Shown here: positions 1 to 13,612 of the stretch, piece after piece
Layout of the letters: the number at the start of each line of letters is the position of its first letter
Numbering within the stretch: the stretch's first letter is position 1
Assembly: GCA_002633005.1 (NCBI GenBank)
Contig: NMRA01000019.1
Coordinates: 1,003,942-1,067,941, forward strand
Source: Phoronis australis
Taxonomy: Eukaryota; Phoronida; Phoronidae
Length of the DNA stretch: 64,000 nt
Direction of reading: 5' to 3'
Notes under the pieces: model-generated
Database searches by the model: none
What the model saw: only the letters and a program-made list of their open reading frames with translations
Told to the model about the DNA's origin: nothing
Made by a program: the position numbers and the translations under genes

Positions 1-373
<373 letters not shown>

Positions 374-910
374 CTCGCACCTGTGAACTTGACGCTCCAG
401 CGGAGTTGAGTTCCAAGGACTCCGCAGTTGCGCATATCAGTCGCAAGAAATGTTACTCAAAGTCTTCCGTCACCATATTTACGTACCGGTAACTACTGGA
501 TGCCGTTTTCGTTGTTGGTCAAAGCTAACTGAGAAGAATTCCTTTGCAGTTCATATCTTCCCTGCAGTTTAGAGTTCCGAACGCAAAAACATAATCATTC
601 CGTTGGCGATGACAAGCGAATGATCTACTGTCCTTATTGCGGAAAGCTCCTCCTTAGGGCCGACGATGAGGTATTTTACGTTCTCAAATGCGCGTTTCTT
701 TCTTTGAACCATCACGCTACCTGGAGTATGAAGAAGTACAAAAGATTCGTGAAATGAGATTTCGGTTAACATCACTCAAATACCACCATGGTTGTGACTT
801 GAAGTGATCAAAATCTTAGAGTGATCCCTAACATTTTAAAGACGTACCTCTTGTTAAACGATAGGTCGTTGTGATAATTATTTATATTAATAAATTTACA
901 AATTAATAAA
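374..910 (+). other. 3' UTR of the first NK1 gene with poly(A) signals
   Basis: Non-coding sequence follows the NK1 stop codon. Two canonical AATAAA hexamers, at 889-894 and 905-910, lie in an AT-rich stretch, making this the likely end of the transcript. No other gene is visible. The UTR extent is inferred from the hexamers only. Confidence 0.55.
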
Positions 911-3900
911 CTTGTTGTAACTTACTTACTGCAGTCGCTAATACAGGGAGTGGAAGCCCCTAAGCGATTCCAGCTACGACCGATTCCCAGCCCCGGACCA
1001 ACAGGCATCAAACCCGCGGTACCAATTCCAAGCCCAAGCCTGTGAACTCCACACACACGTCGGAAATGTTCCGTACATGGTAGCCAAACTCCATTCCCGC
1101 AGACCAAACTCCAGCTCTGGGGACCAGTTAGTCAGGTGAGGAATCTGTTCACCAGGACTGGGGTCTGGTCACTGACTGTGTGAGGAGTTTGGCGCGCGGG
1201 TCTGGGTATTTAAACCATTTATTGTCACTGCCTTGGAATCAAAGTGCATCGACTGTCTTGTATAGAAGACAAAGAAGATGACACCACGTTACGCAAAGAT
1301 ATTAAGACATTTAAAATATCTCCGGGAAAAGGTGCAGTAATACGGATGCCTGAAGAACATGTGCTACCAAGGAATTGGCGGTGCTCGCATGAACTTTATT
1401 TGTGCATGTCCTAATAGTTCCACATGAGTGCAACGCGGTTTCGTGATGTGCAGTCGTGTTCGCCTCAGGAAAGAAAGATTCAAAGTGGTGGCTTGGTTTC
1501 CACTGCAACTCCTCGGACTATTCATAACAAGCAAACCGCGTTTATCGTAAAAGGCAGATAATATGCTTTCTTTCGGCTTGTTTTGATATCCTATACTAAG
1601 CCTTTTCGGTGTTTAAAATGTGCAAAATTATGTGCACCAACCATTTACCTGTTGCTGTCTTCTTATATGTTCGATGACCCGGCACGTGGCTTGCAGATAG
1701 TTGACGACTTATCTTTCCTCGGTAGCTTTGAAGTCATCATGACTCGCCTTCCATTGTTGCACCGTTTTGTCGCTAACGAAATACACCGAAGAAATTCAAT
1801 AAAGGGACCAGGCTTTTCCTTAGCCTTGAAATTGTTCATCAACTTTATAAATAGTGTTATTTTCCAAGCTGTCTTTATCTGGACTCGATATCTCGTTTCA
1901 GGGCGCGATTTGTCATCCGTTCTTAACAAGCTGTTATCAAGAAAACTTTGAATTTGCAATACATATTTGGCCCAAGTATTCCAGAGCAAATTTTAAAACG
2001 TTTTATCAAAAACACATATTTCAGTGAGGCTTTCATGAGCTGGGTGTGTACGTACCGAAACAACAAGTTGAATGTTAACCGATTAGAGTACGCGTGCCGA
2101 GGGGGATTTCGTGTTGTTTACAAAATCCTAAGAATAATTTGCGAGGTGTAATAACATTCAACGGAAACAAGGCCGGGTTAATTAGGAAACACGTTGTAAC
2201 GTAATTTTAAAACCACTAAACTATATACATTTTCTTGTAGCACGTGTGGAAAACAATTTTCCAAAGCGCCTAGGGGGAAACAGTTTATGCATTTAGGCGC
2301 TGAGGTAAACCACTCGCAAGATTTGTTTTTAGAAAATTGTCCGGATTCCATACTCTGAGTAGCAATGCATATTTTACTTGATAATTCATTTACTCACAGC
2401 TTCCCCAATAATTCGTCTTACCGGCAGCATAATTTTATCAAGATATAGAACCCCTGGCTCGATTTAGAAAAATATATCTGTGAGACTTCCAAGTGGATCG
2501 GCATCTCTAATCCAGTCCGTTCTTCTGGCAACTTTCCGTATGTCTACTTTAAATGCATCATATTGTCATCGGCACATTGAAGTTCGTTGACGTATAAAAC
2601 AACTTGTATGAGAACAGTTGGGGCTATTTAGATAGATCAGAAAATCGTCAACTGCTCGCTCGGCCGTATCCCTGTTTGATGTTCTATGCTATGTTTGGCG
2701 ACAATACCTTCAATAAGATCAATTTAGTGATAATTTATTTGAAATCCCGTCTCTTTAACAACTCCTTTGTTGGGACGATCTCCTCAAATCAAACGTTTTT
2801 GAAATGATGAAACTGTTAAATTTGCTTACAGTGTTTGCTATTCAGAGATGACAGCTTTTGATAAACTGGTTTCGGAAATTGTCGCTGATTGAGCGTGCAC
2901 GGTACGTTGCCTTATGTCGAATTCTGCAACGAATTCATGGGAGAAATTAGCGGTGAAAATGCCGCTGAACAGAGAACCTGGATTTTGCAGCATTTAACAC
3001 GATATTTATTTTGTTAAGAAAATGTTGTAGCGTCGCACAGGGAAGATTTAAATTTACAAAGTAAGCGCTGCTGCCAGTGGTGGATTCTGTTAATGGGGCG
3101 ATTCAATTTACGGTAAGAACAGCCTTTAGCGGAAATTGAACCCGTCAGTTGGGCTGGACGACTGTTCACGTGACCCCACTGCCAAAGGGCGTTAGTGTGA
3201 TACTACGATCCGACAGAGCCCGAAACCGACAAGAAAACATCTTTAGTACTCCCTAACGTGGCAGAGATCAATACCAAATACCTGGGTAAGGTGCAGGAAT
3301 GGTCAATTAAGGAGGTTTCGTTGATAGTCTCTTCTGTAACAATGAAATTACCACTGGTTTCACTGGCTTGGCTACTTTGGCCGAGACTGAAGAACAGGCA
3401 AAATTGTCCAATCTTGCGCGCTAATGAAATCTCTGAAAATGGTACAACGCCAATGAATAAACGTCATGCAAACACAGGCAAACAAACTCTATTGAATCTA
3501 GACTCAACTTGGTGCCTTATTTAACAGTCAACAAAAATGATATCTTTTTTGCTGCTGGCAATCAATTGTACAACATCTTCGCACGGATTCAGTATGTATA
3601 TAATCGAGTGAAGACGGATAACAGGTTTTTCATTGCACCCTAATCAAAGCGATTGTGTGGTATCCGGTTGAGGCACTGCACAGTTCCTCGCTGGGTTTTG
3701 CCTGGCAGTGAACAAGTCACTGGACTTGCCGCATTTGTTCCGCTCTGTCAACTCACAAAATGACACGCTGGCCACTTCACCTCAAGAACGCGCTACCACT
3801 GTAACTTTCTTCCATCTCATTGTTTTGGCCCTTCCTGTGCCACAGGAAAACGAGGTGGAGCTCCAAAAAGGTGATAAAATGCAAACTTGCCTTCCAGTGA

Positions 3901-5035
3901 GATTTATTTACAATTCCATAGGTTGTTTTGAGGGCTGCCTGAAATTGCAATGGATCCCTCAGTCGCTGAGCAACAATCGGCAACAGTGCTACAAGGGGCC
4001 GACATTTTGAAGAAAAGTCCATTTACAGTCGAACTAGTGGACTTTTCTCATTCAGAACTTGAAAACCAGATACTGAAACTACGACAATAATGCATACCTC
4101 AAAACAGCTGCCATGGAAACCTGGCCTATTATCCAACAGATTAATTTATTGGTAGTGCAAATTGGGCGGGGCTACAGTCCAACTATACAGCAACACCTAA
4201 CGGTACGGGAATAAAGTGGAACCACCATCGAAACATCGATTCAAAAGCACGCCAAAATACGACAATTATTCAATGATTTAAGAAAAATAATTGCCAAAAT
4301 TGTCATTTTTTCTATTTTACAAAGGCTGATTACCGAGGTGCAAATATTCTAAACGTTACCAAATATTGTTTTTTACAGTGCCGTTTAGAGGAGGCCAAGG
4401 AAACACAACACGCCAGAGTAAGCTGACACAACGCCCGTGGGAAATCACAACACAGTAATAAAAACTTACAACACAATCGTTAACTCACAACACAGGACAA
4501 TTCTGAAACTAACAACACAATTCTTAAACTCACAACGCAACTAAAAAGCTCACAGGAAAACTGAAAAGTTCAACATCACAATAATTGGTGTTACTCTTAT
4601 AAATTGGGGGTGGGCGTTAAGCCAAGCAAGGCCGTTTAAAAGTGGAAATTTAGAAATTTCCGAGGTGGGCAGTAAGCCGAACATGGACGCTAACCCGGAC
4701 AAGTACGGTAGTTGGTATTGTTGCTCTCACCAGGTAACTTGGATTGACAAGAATAGGACATCCCGCACCACTCGGAGTTGTTAACACCAAGTCATTCAAC
4801 AGGAGCTATCTTGTCCAGGTATAGTAATCAATATGGATCCAGTGTTGTAGTTGTCAAAGGACACATTTCTATTATGGCAATACTGAACTTTGACGAAGCC
4901 TTTGTTATTCAAATTGTGATGGATTATTGTGTTCCTTCTGTATTATTTTGACCTTTGACCTATAATGATGAATTTTCCAACAAATTTTATAATACACATT
5001 TTGGCGCTTTTTGTCGCTTTAAGAAAAGTATACTG
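911..5035. other. Intergenic region, no gene recognised
   Basis: No recognisable protein domain or RNA gene. A C-rich patch at about 930-1200 stands out against the AT-rich background. A loose run of short units ending in CACAACAC lies at about 4400-4560. A stretch around 4288-4330 resembles 18983-19030, probably an old dispersed repeat. Open frames here are short and have no family resemblance. Confidence 0.4.
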
Positions 5036-5311
5036 CATGCGTGCACCCAGCCTAAAATTCAGGAGGGCTCGAATTTTTCGATATGCGGACCTTTTACTGA
5101 AAGAAATCAACGGGGACTAAAAACACGGGGCCACTTGATTCAGGCCCACGAATTGTGCATCTACGACTTCACTGGATTTTGTGGACTATGCACATGTCTC
5201 GTTTACTCGGACTTTTTGTTTCACTGAGGCGGACCTTTTTACCCAATTCTCCAAGTTGGAGGACTCATTCGAGCCCCCAGAGCCCCCCCCCCTCCCCTGG
5301 GTGCGCCCATG
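5036..5311. mobile_element. Short inverted-repeat element (MITE), copy 1
   Basis: A 276-bp element whose ends are imperfect inverted repeats: CATGCGTGCACCCAG at the left, CTGGGTGCGCCCATG at the right. It is flanked by a 5-bp direct repeat TACTG (5031-5035 and 5312-5316), as expected for a target-site duplication. The inside has no coding capacity. An inner stretch (about 5190-5225: GTCTCGTTTACTCGGAC, then a T-rich run) is shared with 8428-8623 in opposite orientation. The family is non-autonomous; the superfamily is not identified from these termini. Confidence 0.75.
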
Positions 5312-6094
5312 TACTGGATACTATTACTTTTTAAATATAAGGTAGTTGTTTTTGGGCAAAGCTATAGCTGGCCAACCCGAAAAACAACAAGGATCGGATT
5401 GTAAAATGATGACGTCAGCATTCAGTTTTGAATTCATTTCCACAATAACCAAAAAGATGTAATTTAGATAACATCAAAGTGCACCAATGTGAATTTTCAT
5501 GCTGTTTTACCATGGCAACTGAATGAACTGATTGGGAACATGAGGATTATTGAATATAATAATAAATCGCCCTGTATAATTAGTCTAAGCAGCATAACAC
5601 CACACATATTAATTATACTGCATCGTATAACTATTTTTACATGCACACGATTGACCTAAAAATATTACCAGTGTTTGGATGTTTTGTGCAGCTGAAAGCT
5701 CTGTTTTGTTACCAAGACTAGTTGAGCTATGCACACAATTCGAGTTACCAAACACAACTTAAAAAATTGAGTGGTTACATTCAGAAGGAATTAGGAACTC
5801 AGTACATGTATGGGTTGTGAGTCTGGGAAATAAAATAAAAATGTGGGGTGTAGGCGAACAGTAAAAGTGCCTTCACTCTATGCCGGATGTAAATTTTACC
5901 AAACCATGTCACAATACAGTGCAACTTGTCCAATGCTTATCTAGCCAAGCAGTCTCCGAGAACCCTGCTAAGCCTTGAAGTTACAGGGTTACTTTGTCTT
6001 GTTTGTATACTTTACACCCTTGCGAGTGTTTCCTGGCTGTGCTAACGTCCCTTCGGAGAGGCAGGCTCAACAGTGCTCACTTTCAAGCTCGAAT
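5312..6094. other. Intergenic, no gene recognised
   Basis: AT-rich sequence between the first inverted-repeat element and the tRNA gene. No conserved open frame, tandem repeat or hairpin of note was found. Confidence 0.35.
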
Positions 6095-6100
6095 AAAAAA
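6095..6100 (-). terminator. RNA polymerase III terminator of tRNA-Asp
   Basis: Six T residues on the minus strand, starting 12 nt beyond the tRNA 3' end. This is the usual pol III stop signal. Confidence 0.75.
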
Positions 6101-6111
6101 GCAACAAGCAA

Positions 6112-6183
6112 CTCCGTGGCGGGGAATCGAACCCCGGTCTCCCGCGTGACAGGCGGGGATACTCACCACTATACTACCACGGA
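6112..6183 (-). tRNA. tRNA-Asp (anticodon GUC)
   Basis: A 72-nt cloverleaf reads on the minus strand from 6183 to 6112. The acceptor stem TCCGTGG pairs with CCACGGA, followed by a G discriminator. The D-arm/A-box region is TAGTATAGTGGTGAGTA, the anticodon loop is CTGTCAC with GTC as anticodon, and the T arm GGGGTTCGATTCCCC carries an exact B box. All stems pair, there is no intron, and a T6 terminator follows, so it looks functional. It sits alone between the two NK1 genes. A recent tRNA-like retrocopy is unlikely given the intact stems and terminator. Confidence 0.96.
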
Positions 6184-8427
6184 TCGCTGACCAGCAATCG
6201 ACATTTTGGATGCTACGTTCATTCAAACCTGGAAAAAATTTTCCGTATGAAGTTCCCGGGGGTATTACTACCAACGAGGTACACGGGGCTTGCCAATCTA
6301 ATGGGTAACTTTTTCACGACTGGTTTCCTTGGTAAAGGGTGCCCTTTCCAAACTAATTCTCGACAAAATTGTTCGATTTGAAAACTTTTATTGCAAAAAT
6401 GTATTCATTGTTGACTACTCCCTGTACTTAATGGATTAACTCCCCGGCCAAAGAAAGGTAGTAACCTCCACAAGAGGGTAACGATCCTATTTTTACAGTT
6501 GCACCCGGTCAAGAACCCCCAAGATGAAGGCTAAAGAAAACATAATGAAGACTCTCACGGGGGTATTCCGTCGTTTTGCTGGATTTTGAATGTCAAAGGC
6601 ACCCCATACCAAAAACTGGAAGAGAACGCCGCGAGTAAAATAGAAATACACTGGCTTAGGAGTGCAAGGTCGACTTATAAATTGCATGAGCGTGAGATTC
6701 ATGTGAAGTTCAGTTTCAAATGTCAGTTTTAATCAAAATGAACGATGAATGATGGTGATCTGCTTTGGGGCGGACAACTTTATCAAAAGACCGTTTTATT
6801 GGTTGACTTCTAGCCTCTCGCTAGGCAAAATAAGTCATCGACAGGAATGCATTCACACGCGCCCTCGTGCCGGGCTGAATTCTTGTGTGTGGTGTAGTAG
6901 CCTGAACAATTGGAACTAATACTTAAGTAGCCGGTTCGCTTAACAAGTATACGTCAACGCGTGTACGAATCGTCCAAACGGTCGATTTACTACCCAGCCA
7001 AAGGTAATTAGTCTAATCACCAGACACTGTTTACGGAAAACGCGCAGGCAGTAAAAATACAATCTCTTTCTGGAAAAAATGGAGCTACAACTGCGCTAAT
7101 TAATCCTGCCGTAATGAGACGGAGACAGGATGATATTTAACAAGAATGTTACGATATCTTTATAATCTGTCTGAACGAATGGGAATGAGTTGAAAAGATC
7201 TATTACTCCTAACAGGTGAAACTGATTAGCCCAAGAAGGGACAAGGAAGCTGGACTGTCGTTGCTATCAATCCGAGATCCGGTGTGCCAACGTCTTCGGT
7301 AAAAATCTTAATTAATAGCTCATTAAAACGTGTAGAGTTTGAGATAATGCGAAACAGTTTAATAGACAATAATTTAATGAAAGTCTGATTGGGAATCCAA
7401 CTAATTACCCGTTTAAAATATTTGATTTGGGTTGATTAGATATTTGGATGACCGAGATAACAGTTTGATAACAGCTTCAACAGCGATTAACATATGTTTT
7501 AACTTAACCAAGATTTTGTTCAAGTGAAAATTTGCGCCAATTTCACTACGGCGTAATAGGGCAAACATATTCTATTGGAATTGTTTAATTCACATAATTT
7601 GATTTGATGCCAATAATTCATTGACATTTACGTGCAAAAGGAATAGTACGCTGTAAAAGAATCTGACGCTTCATCAGAGCATACCCAACACTCAAAATAA
7701 CTCTTTGTTCATGCAGAAACATGTAGCTGAATTACACATTAAATTTTGGCGTACATACTTCGAGTAATTGACAGCGTTGCTCCAGTGGTGTTCTTTTTAC
7801 TAAAATTATTTCATATGTTCTATGGTTGTATTCAACCATTTTTTAGGAAAATTACAGTATTGTGTCAAAAAGTGTTGTTTTTTCTAAATGTTGCGTTCTG
7901 CCTGTGATGACGAACATCGCAAATCATTGTGTCAAAAAGAAGTGTTTTTTCAAAATGCTCCGTTCTGTTTTTAATGACGATCAGCGAGAATGCGGGACGG
8001 CTTACATGGTTGTTGCGCTATGGTATGTCGAGCCCTGTGTCGAGTATAGCCAAACTAATATTTATACAAGTGGCTATCTCATTACCACGGATATCCTTCA
8101 CAAACAGGTGCACGCAATAACTTAAAAACACATTTATACAGAAAAAGCGTTGTCTAATAGAATACATGTCCCTTCAATTGAACAGCGCAATCACAAAAAC
8201 GCGCCTTTCATTACCAAGTTAAATGGTAGAAATGTTCACTGGCGGAGGGTTAAAAAGTCTGCTCTTTGTACGCGTCTGCTGTTTCATTTGGCAAGAAATA
8301 AAGGCGTTTCATGACGGCTTTATAATTTTCACAAGAAGGCAGTCGGGACGTCTAGTTCGAAACCAGACCAGGCGCGAGCGTTCACAAAGACGTTCTACCT
8401 GCCGTCCTAGCATAATGTGATAAAAAT
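6184..8427. other. Intergenic region between NK1 genes, left half
   Basis: No gene recognised. The part at about 6990-7480 is unusually dense in TAAT/ATTA cores and is listed separately. Short open frames (for example around 7862-8125) start in low-complexity T/G-rich sequence and resemble nothing known. Confidence 0.35.
6990..7480. promoter_or_regulatory. Candidate homeodomain-site-rich regulatory stretch
   Basis: Many TAAT or ATTA cores occur close together, including GGTAATTAGTCTAATC near 7002, GCTAATTAATCC near 7096, CTTAATTAATAGCTCATTAA near 7308 and ACTAATTACC near 7400. Such clustering between homeobox genes could mark an enhancer. Random AT-rich sequence also produces these cores, so this is inference only. 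Confidence 0.2.
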
Positions 8428-8623
8428 AATGCGCGCACCCAGGGAAACAAAAAGTCCGAGAAAACGAGACAACAGTCCACTAAAAAGTCAGGAACTACCA
8501 AAATTCGATGAACGCCCAATTCACAGCTCTGAACATATGAACGTAACTCGTTTTTTTCTTTAGCAAAAGATCCACATTACCAGAATTCCGAGCCCCCCAC
8601 ATTTTAGGCTGGGTGCGCGCATG
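8428..8623. mobile_element. Short inverted-repeat element (MITE), copy 2
   Basis: A 196-bp relative of 5036-5311 in opposite orientation. Ends are AATGCGCGCACCCAG and the matching CTGGGTGCGCGCATG. A 5-bp direct repeat AAAAT flanks it (8423-8427 and 8624-8628), the same duplication length as copy 1. The inner GTCCGAGAAAACGAGAC stretch matches copy 1 reversed. It has no coding capacity. Confidence 0.72.
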
Positions 8624-8628
8624 AAAAT

Positions 8629-11600
8629 GGTAATATTCTAGCCAATTAGGTGCGATCCGTTCTGGGGAACAGATCCTCAACAAAAATCAAACTATTGAAT
8701 GAAGGCTTCACAGAGGAGGGGTGATAAAAAAGTCACAACAGACGCCTGGTGACCGTTCACGTGTGAATTCTGTTCAGACGGCGGATCAGTCACGTGAGCT
8801 CTATCAAATCCACACGCTTGAACTGTCTTTATCGGTGAGTATGTTGTGTATTAGAACAGCATCGCGATGGACGCGAGACTATGCGAGCTCGACGTTCGCA
8901 GTCCGGCTCTGTATAACAAGAGCTAAAAACAATGCCGCGAGTAGCTTAGTATTTTTAGCGTGTTTCACGGATGAAATCACGTTGGGGTCGATTTCAATTG
9001 ATTCTACCAAAAGGCACAAATACAGCAGTTTTTGCTCTGATCAAAGTTATAAATAACTTCAGGCTATTCTACCCAACATTATCAAAATGGTGTTTTTCGG
9101 ACCTGACCAATTGTGTTCTTTCCTGGCTATGCGCAGTTCATATTTCTTCTCCATGTCTGTATAAAATTGTACAAAGTTTTTTTCCCAATAATCTGATATA
9201 CCTGTTAGATGTACTGCATCTTTCCAATCTATTTATTTGTTTCATTTTTTTTTGTTATTTACATTACTATTCACTGACCAGTCCACATGTCTATCCATTT
9301 ATCTGTTTGCCAATTAACTTTAATTCGTGAACCTATCTATTGTTTATTCATCCATCCTTTGCATTCGGTGTTTTCTAAAGAAATGTCAAGACACTGTCGA
9401 TAGCTACAAAATAGTACTAGCCAAGTTGTAGTCTTCCGCCGCGCCCGTAGGCTTCCTGCGGATAAACACACTTGGCCGGTACACTAGGCCCCACGTTAAT
9501 GAAGATCGTAAATAGAAGAACAGGTAAAACGCCCCTAGCCCTGTTAAAGTACGGAGTGAACCCAGAAACGAACCTACAAAGTTTTGAATAGAATTACTGA
9601 TTCTAATTCTTCTAAAGAACAAACAATTAATGAAACTTGCCGACTCGTATTGTTGAAACTTTGTGTAGGAATCGTTCATAGACTGAAGTTAAAATTTGCA
9701 AAATTTAAAAAATAAATGGATTAATGTAAGATGAACTTAAATTTTAATGATTTCTTTTTGGTGTCACCCTGCATTTGATATTCGGTCCTTTTTGAAACGA
9801 GTTCCTTCAACCACCAAAAGTGAATAATTTTGGCAGTATGTTCATGAGTTCGTGTTACTTTTATGCCTGCTTGTATTATCTTGTTGGTGAGCCCACAAAC
9901 CAGTTAGAAAGATGGATTTTTTGGTTGGTTTTACAATTCAAAGAGGAAGCGCAGAGTGTTTTAAAACAGAACATGTACGCTACCAACTTTCAGTGCAGTG
10001 TAGATTTTATACAAGCCTTGGCGTCCTCGCTGTCCTATACTCGACACTCGTCAGAAAAAAAACATCTTGATTATTTCCCAACGAGATGATACAAAAATGA
10101 TGAATAGGAACAGCCGTGGTCAGTTGTTCAATTTCCCAGATAGCGTTATAAGGACGCATCCCAGGCGCGGATCAACGCATGTTGACTTAGAGTGCTACTG
10201 TTTGTTGATTCCGAATTATTGATAAAATAAATACCTATCAATAGAGTTTCAAATAAATTAGGTAATTGTATTTATATAAAGGTAACTGCAGCAGGCGTGA
10301 GAAATAGCTTTTTGAAAGAGGCTGTAAAGACAACGAGGAAAGTGCGAAGGTTAGGCGCCAGCGTTTTGTCTGACCAGTCGAATGTGGTAGTTTTCGACGT
10401 GTCTTGAATAAATACTGCACTGAAAACAAATATGGCTACCCTTTATTAACTTCGTTTTAACTTCATCAACTTAATTTAATAGGTAGTTAACTTACAAAGA
10501 AAAGGCGTAAAGTTGAAACGATTACCAGACCTGTACAATGTTCTGTGTACCTGAATGTTAAGAAAACACAGAGCTGTCGAGAAATAAATTTGACGGAATG
10601 TTCCCAATAGATTGTCAATAGCTAATCCTTGTTGGCTCATTGGGTTAGCCATTGTCTGCTAATTAGAAGTGATTGCCCGTAGTGTTGATAGATTTAAACA
10701 ACAAACACCCCTCCAACAAGAGCCCAGACCGCCGACTATGTCATCGCCGCGGGATACAGGTGAATGCAAAAAGTATGTTTATTTGACGCCACCAACTGCA
10801 CTAACTTGTGACGTAAGAACGATCTTCAATCTGAAATGCACAGACTTCTCAAGCGTTTGATGATTCTTCTAATCCCAGGACTAGTTTGTTCAGGAAGAGA
10901 ACTTTCAATCAACGGTTCTTTTAAAAAATGATGACCTTACTTTTCCACGACTACGGTTGGGACTTGTTTTCATTCACGTGTATTATTAAAGCTGTCCAAT
11001 GTTGCTCGTCATGTTTACATGTAGTTACATGCACAACTTTGATGATAAATTTACACTGAACGCTTGTATGAAATTCTTTAACAATGCAATCAATTCATTG
11101 CAGCTTTGCGCTCACACCATGAGTTGAAAGAGAGTATTCCTGGATCAATTTTCTGTCGAACGTAGCCTATAGTTACACCGCAGCAAATTAAAATACAATC
11201 ATGAGTAAACAACTCGTAGTATTTCAATACTACTGTCCGAGCATTGTTTTTCTTCGCCATCCGATCTGTGGTTTTTTTGTACAGGGATGGTCAGTGCGCA
11301 TTCTCGGTGCAAACGATCGTCGAGCCTACGTCAAAGCGCGTGCAATTTGGCGCGCAGTGTGGTGTCCCTGCTCCTCATTTGCCCAGCCATTGATAACGTA
11401 ATAGCATGGGTATGTCGGCCATGTCGATTGTTTACTTTATTTAAGGAGATCATGACCATAATAAGATACTAATTGTTCCCTCCTGCTCGACAGTCGTATC
11501 ACCGGCAATTTCAAAGGCGATCGGCTAACGAGTGGAAACGATAGGCAAACATTTTGTTGATAGACGTGGGGTTAATAGGTGCAACAGCGAACGGGTGCGA

Positions 11601-13606
11601 GACTAATTGTTGACATATTTGTATCGAATTAATTAGCCGACAAATTACTTGAATTATGCTCCTGTAGATTGATAGTTCGTTAACAAGTAGACCCTGACCG
11701 CAGCCCATTTACCAATCAAGGCAAGCTTCCACGTGGGAGTGTGAGGCGTTTGATTGGGTCGAATTAGAGGGAGCTTTAATTAAAGATGGCGGTTTAAATA
11801 TGAAGTAATTCGAGAGAGTAATTAGTGCCAATAAAAGGATATGTACCCACTGCCCCGTTAGACTAGTTCTCTGCCCCTTTTGCACCGCCGTTCTTAACAA
11901 CTTGTCCTGAAGCGTTTCTGCCCATATACTGATTGTGGCAAGCGGCTCATGATGTATATTAGTCAAAATTTTCCCCTCTCGAATGTCTAAATGACCGAAA
12001 GTGGAGATAAATAAAAGGGTCAAAAGTACAACTACAGTTAAATAGTTACGAAGTGTGTAATGTCGTTTTTAATTAGCCACTAAAATAAATTATCTAAATT
12101 ACATTTATCAACTGAAAAACGGTATTACCGGTTGTTTTCTATTGTTTTCATTCTGTCAAAACTATATGGCATGACATCAATAAACTGGCCGATCTAAGAC
12201 GTCGTAAGGGGGCCCAACCACAAGATTTGCAGGAAATGTTCGCGTTAAAGACATTCTAATGAGTTTTTTGTCGTATCCGTAGAGGGCCCTCTTGCCTCCA
12301 CCCTCCAAATTCGCCTACGCAATAAGTGGCGGTTAATTGCTCGGTATCCCGAGCTCGATAAAAAGCCATATTTCACCGATACTAATAACACAAGCTATGG
12401 TTTTCCATGTCAAATATTCACCATCATAACGTAAATAGTACAGAGATGTCCCGCTAATTGAAATATAAGACTCAGCCGAGGATTTATTCACGCCCGACTG
12501 TGTAGTATAATTAAAATGTACCTGTAAACGTGCGATTTGAGCCGTGTATGGTAATAAATCCAATAAGAAGATTAGCGCTGAAGTTAAATATGAACTCTTT
12601 TGCTGGTACATTTAGAAATTTCTATTGTATTAGTTATACTTCTAAAATTGCTGGACTTCAGATGTCACTAATTTGATCATCCGCGCGTTTCGTTCTTATC
12701 AAAATTCACAGCGTTTTGTTTTTTTTTTTTAAGTACTTTAACTCTTTGTCTGAACATACCATTTTCTTTCTCATCATATCTATAAGTGAGACAGCACCAT
12801 TTTAATGTAACAGAACGGTCTTGGCAGCACACATTTACTTACCAGGTGACAACAAAATTGTAAATTGCAATTTACAATAGCAACATATCAAATGTTTATA
12901 ATCACGCTTAAATCAAGTGCCAACACATATCAGATGATAACGACTAAATCACGTGACTAAATTCAATAATTAAATTCATAACCAGGGAAGTAAAAACTCG
13001 AATATATTCCGCAAATAAATTTTCGAACCCGTTCCCCAAACCGAAATGTCGATGTTGCAGTTTAGAACATAACTAGTTCCTCCTAAGATCCAACATAAAT
13101 TGAACCCTAGGTTTATTAAATCAAAATATACTTTCTCTTTGTTTAAGAGAATTAGCGATAATTGATCATCAACTAATCAAAGTGTTAAGTTCTTTAGTTG
13201 AAAAACATTTGCGTTACTCATAGTACTGGGCAGTTTTTGGATATTGATATCAACCGATAAATATAATTAAAGTCTTTTCACAGAGATATAACTGCTTTGC
13301 ACTCCCACGCTAAATACCACAAATCTAATCTTATTGTGAGCTTAACAGCTTGATATAATTAACTTCTATACTAGGTGCGGCACGGGCTGCTAAAAGAAGA
13401 CAACACTGACAGTAATTCGTGTCAAACCGATGGATTTTACAACTGATGAATGAAATATTCTCCACATTTCTGTCTTGAAGTAAAGCAAAGTATAGCCGAA
13501 GCCGAAAACGTAGTAAAATGTTGACGAAAATACGGTACCGCCGTCACCCGTGAGAATAATCAGCTCTGGTCATCAAAAGAAAATACGCATGATCAAGGAT
13601 CATCAA
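8629..13606. other. Intergenic region between NK1 genes, right half
   Basis: No gene recognised. A pyrimidine-rich patch lies at about 9160-9330, a TAAT-rich stretch at 11560-11850 (listed separately), a T run near 12719-12731 and a perfect 22-bp palindrome at 12857-12878. A 91-codon frame on - at 9404-9679 has no family resemblance and is not called a gene. Confidence 0.35.
11560..11850. promoter_or_regulatory. Candidate homeodomain-site-rich regulatory stretch
   Basis: Clustered TAAT-core sites include GACTAATTGTTGAC near 11601, CGAATTAATTAGCC near 11625, CTTTAATTAAAGATGG near 11774 and AGTAATTAGTGCC near 11817. It lies about 2.3 kb beyond the 3' end of the second NK1 gene. Enhancer function is a guess from motif density. 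Confidence 0.22.
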
Positions 13607-13612
13607 TTTATT
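13607..13612 (-). promoter_or_regulatory. Poly(A) signal for the second NK1 gene
   Basis: AATAAA on the minus strand about 480 nt past the stop codon, in AT-rich sequence. It would give a 3' UTR of about 0.5 kb (13612-14095). Closer variants may also be used. Confidence 0.4.

Noticed and set aside
9404-9679. 91-codon minus-strand frame as a membrane protein
   Set aside because: Hydrophobic stretches can arise from AT-rich sequence; no homology, promoter or splice context.
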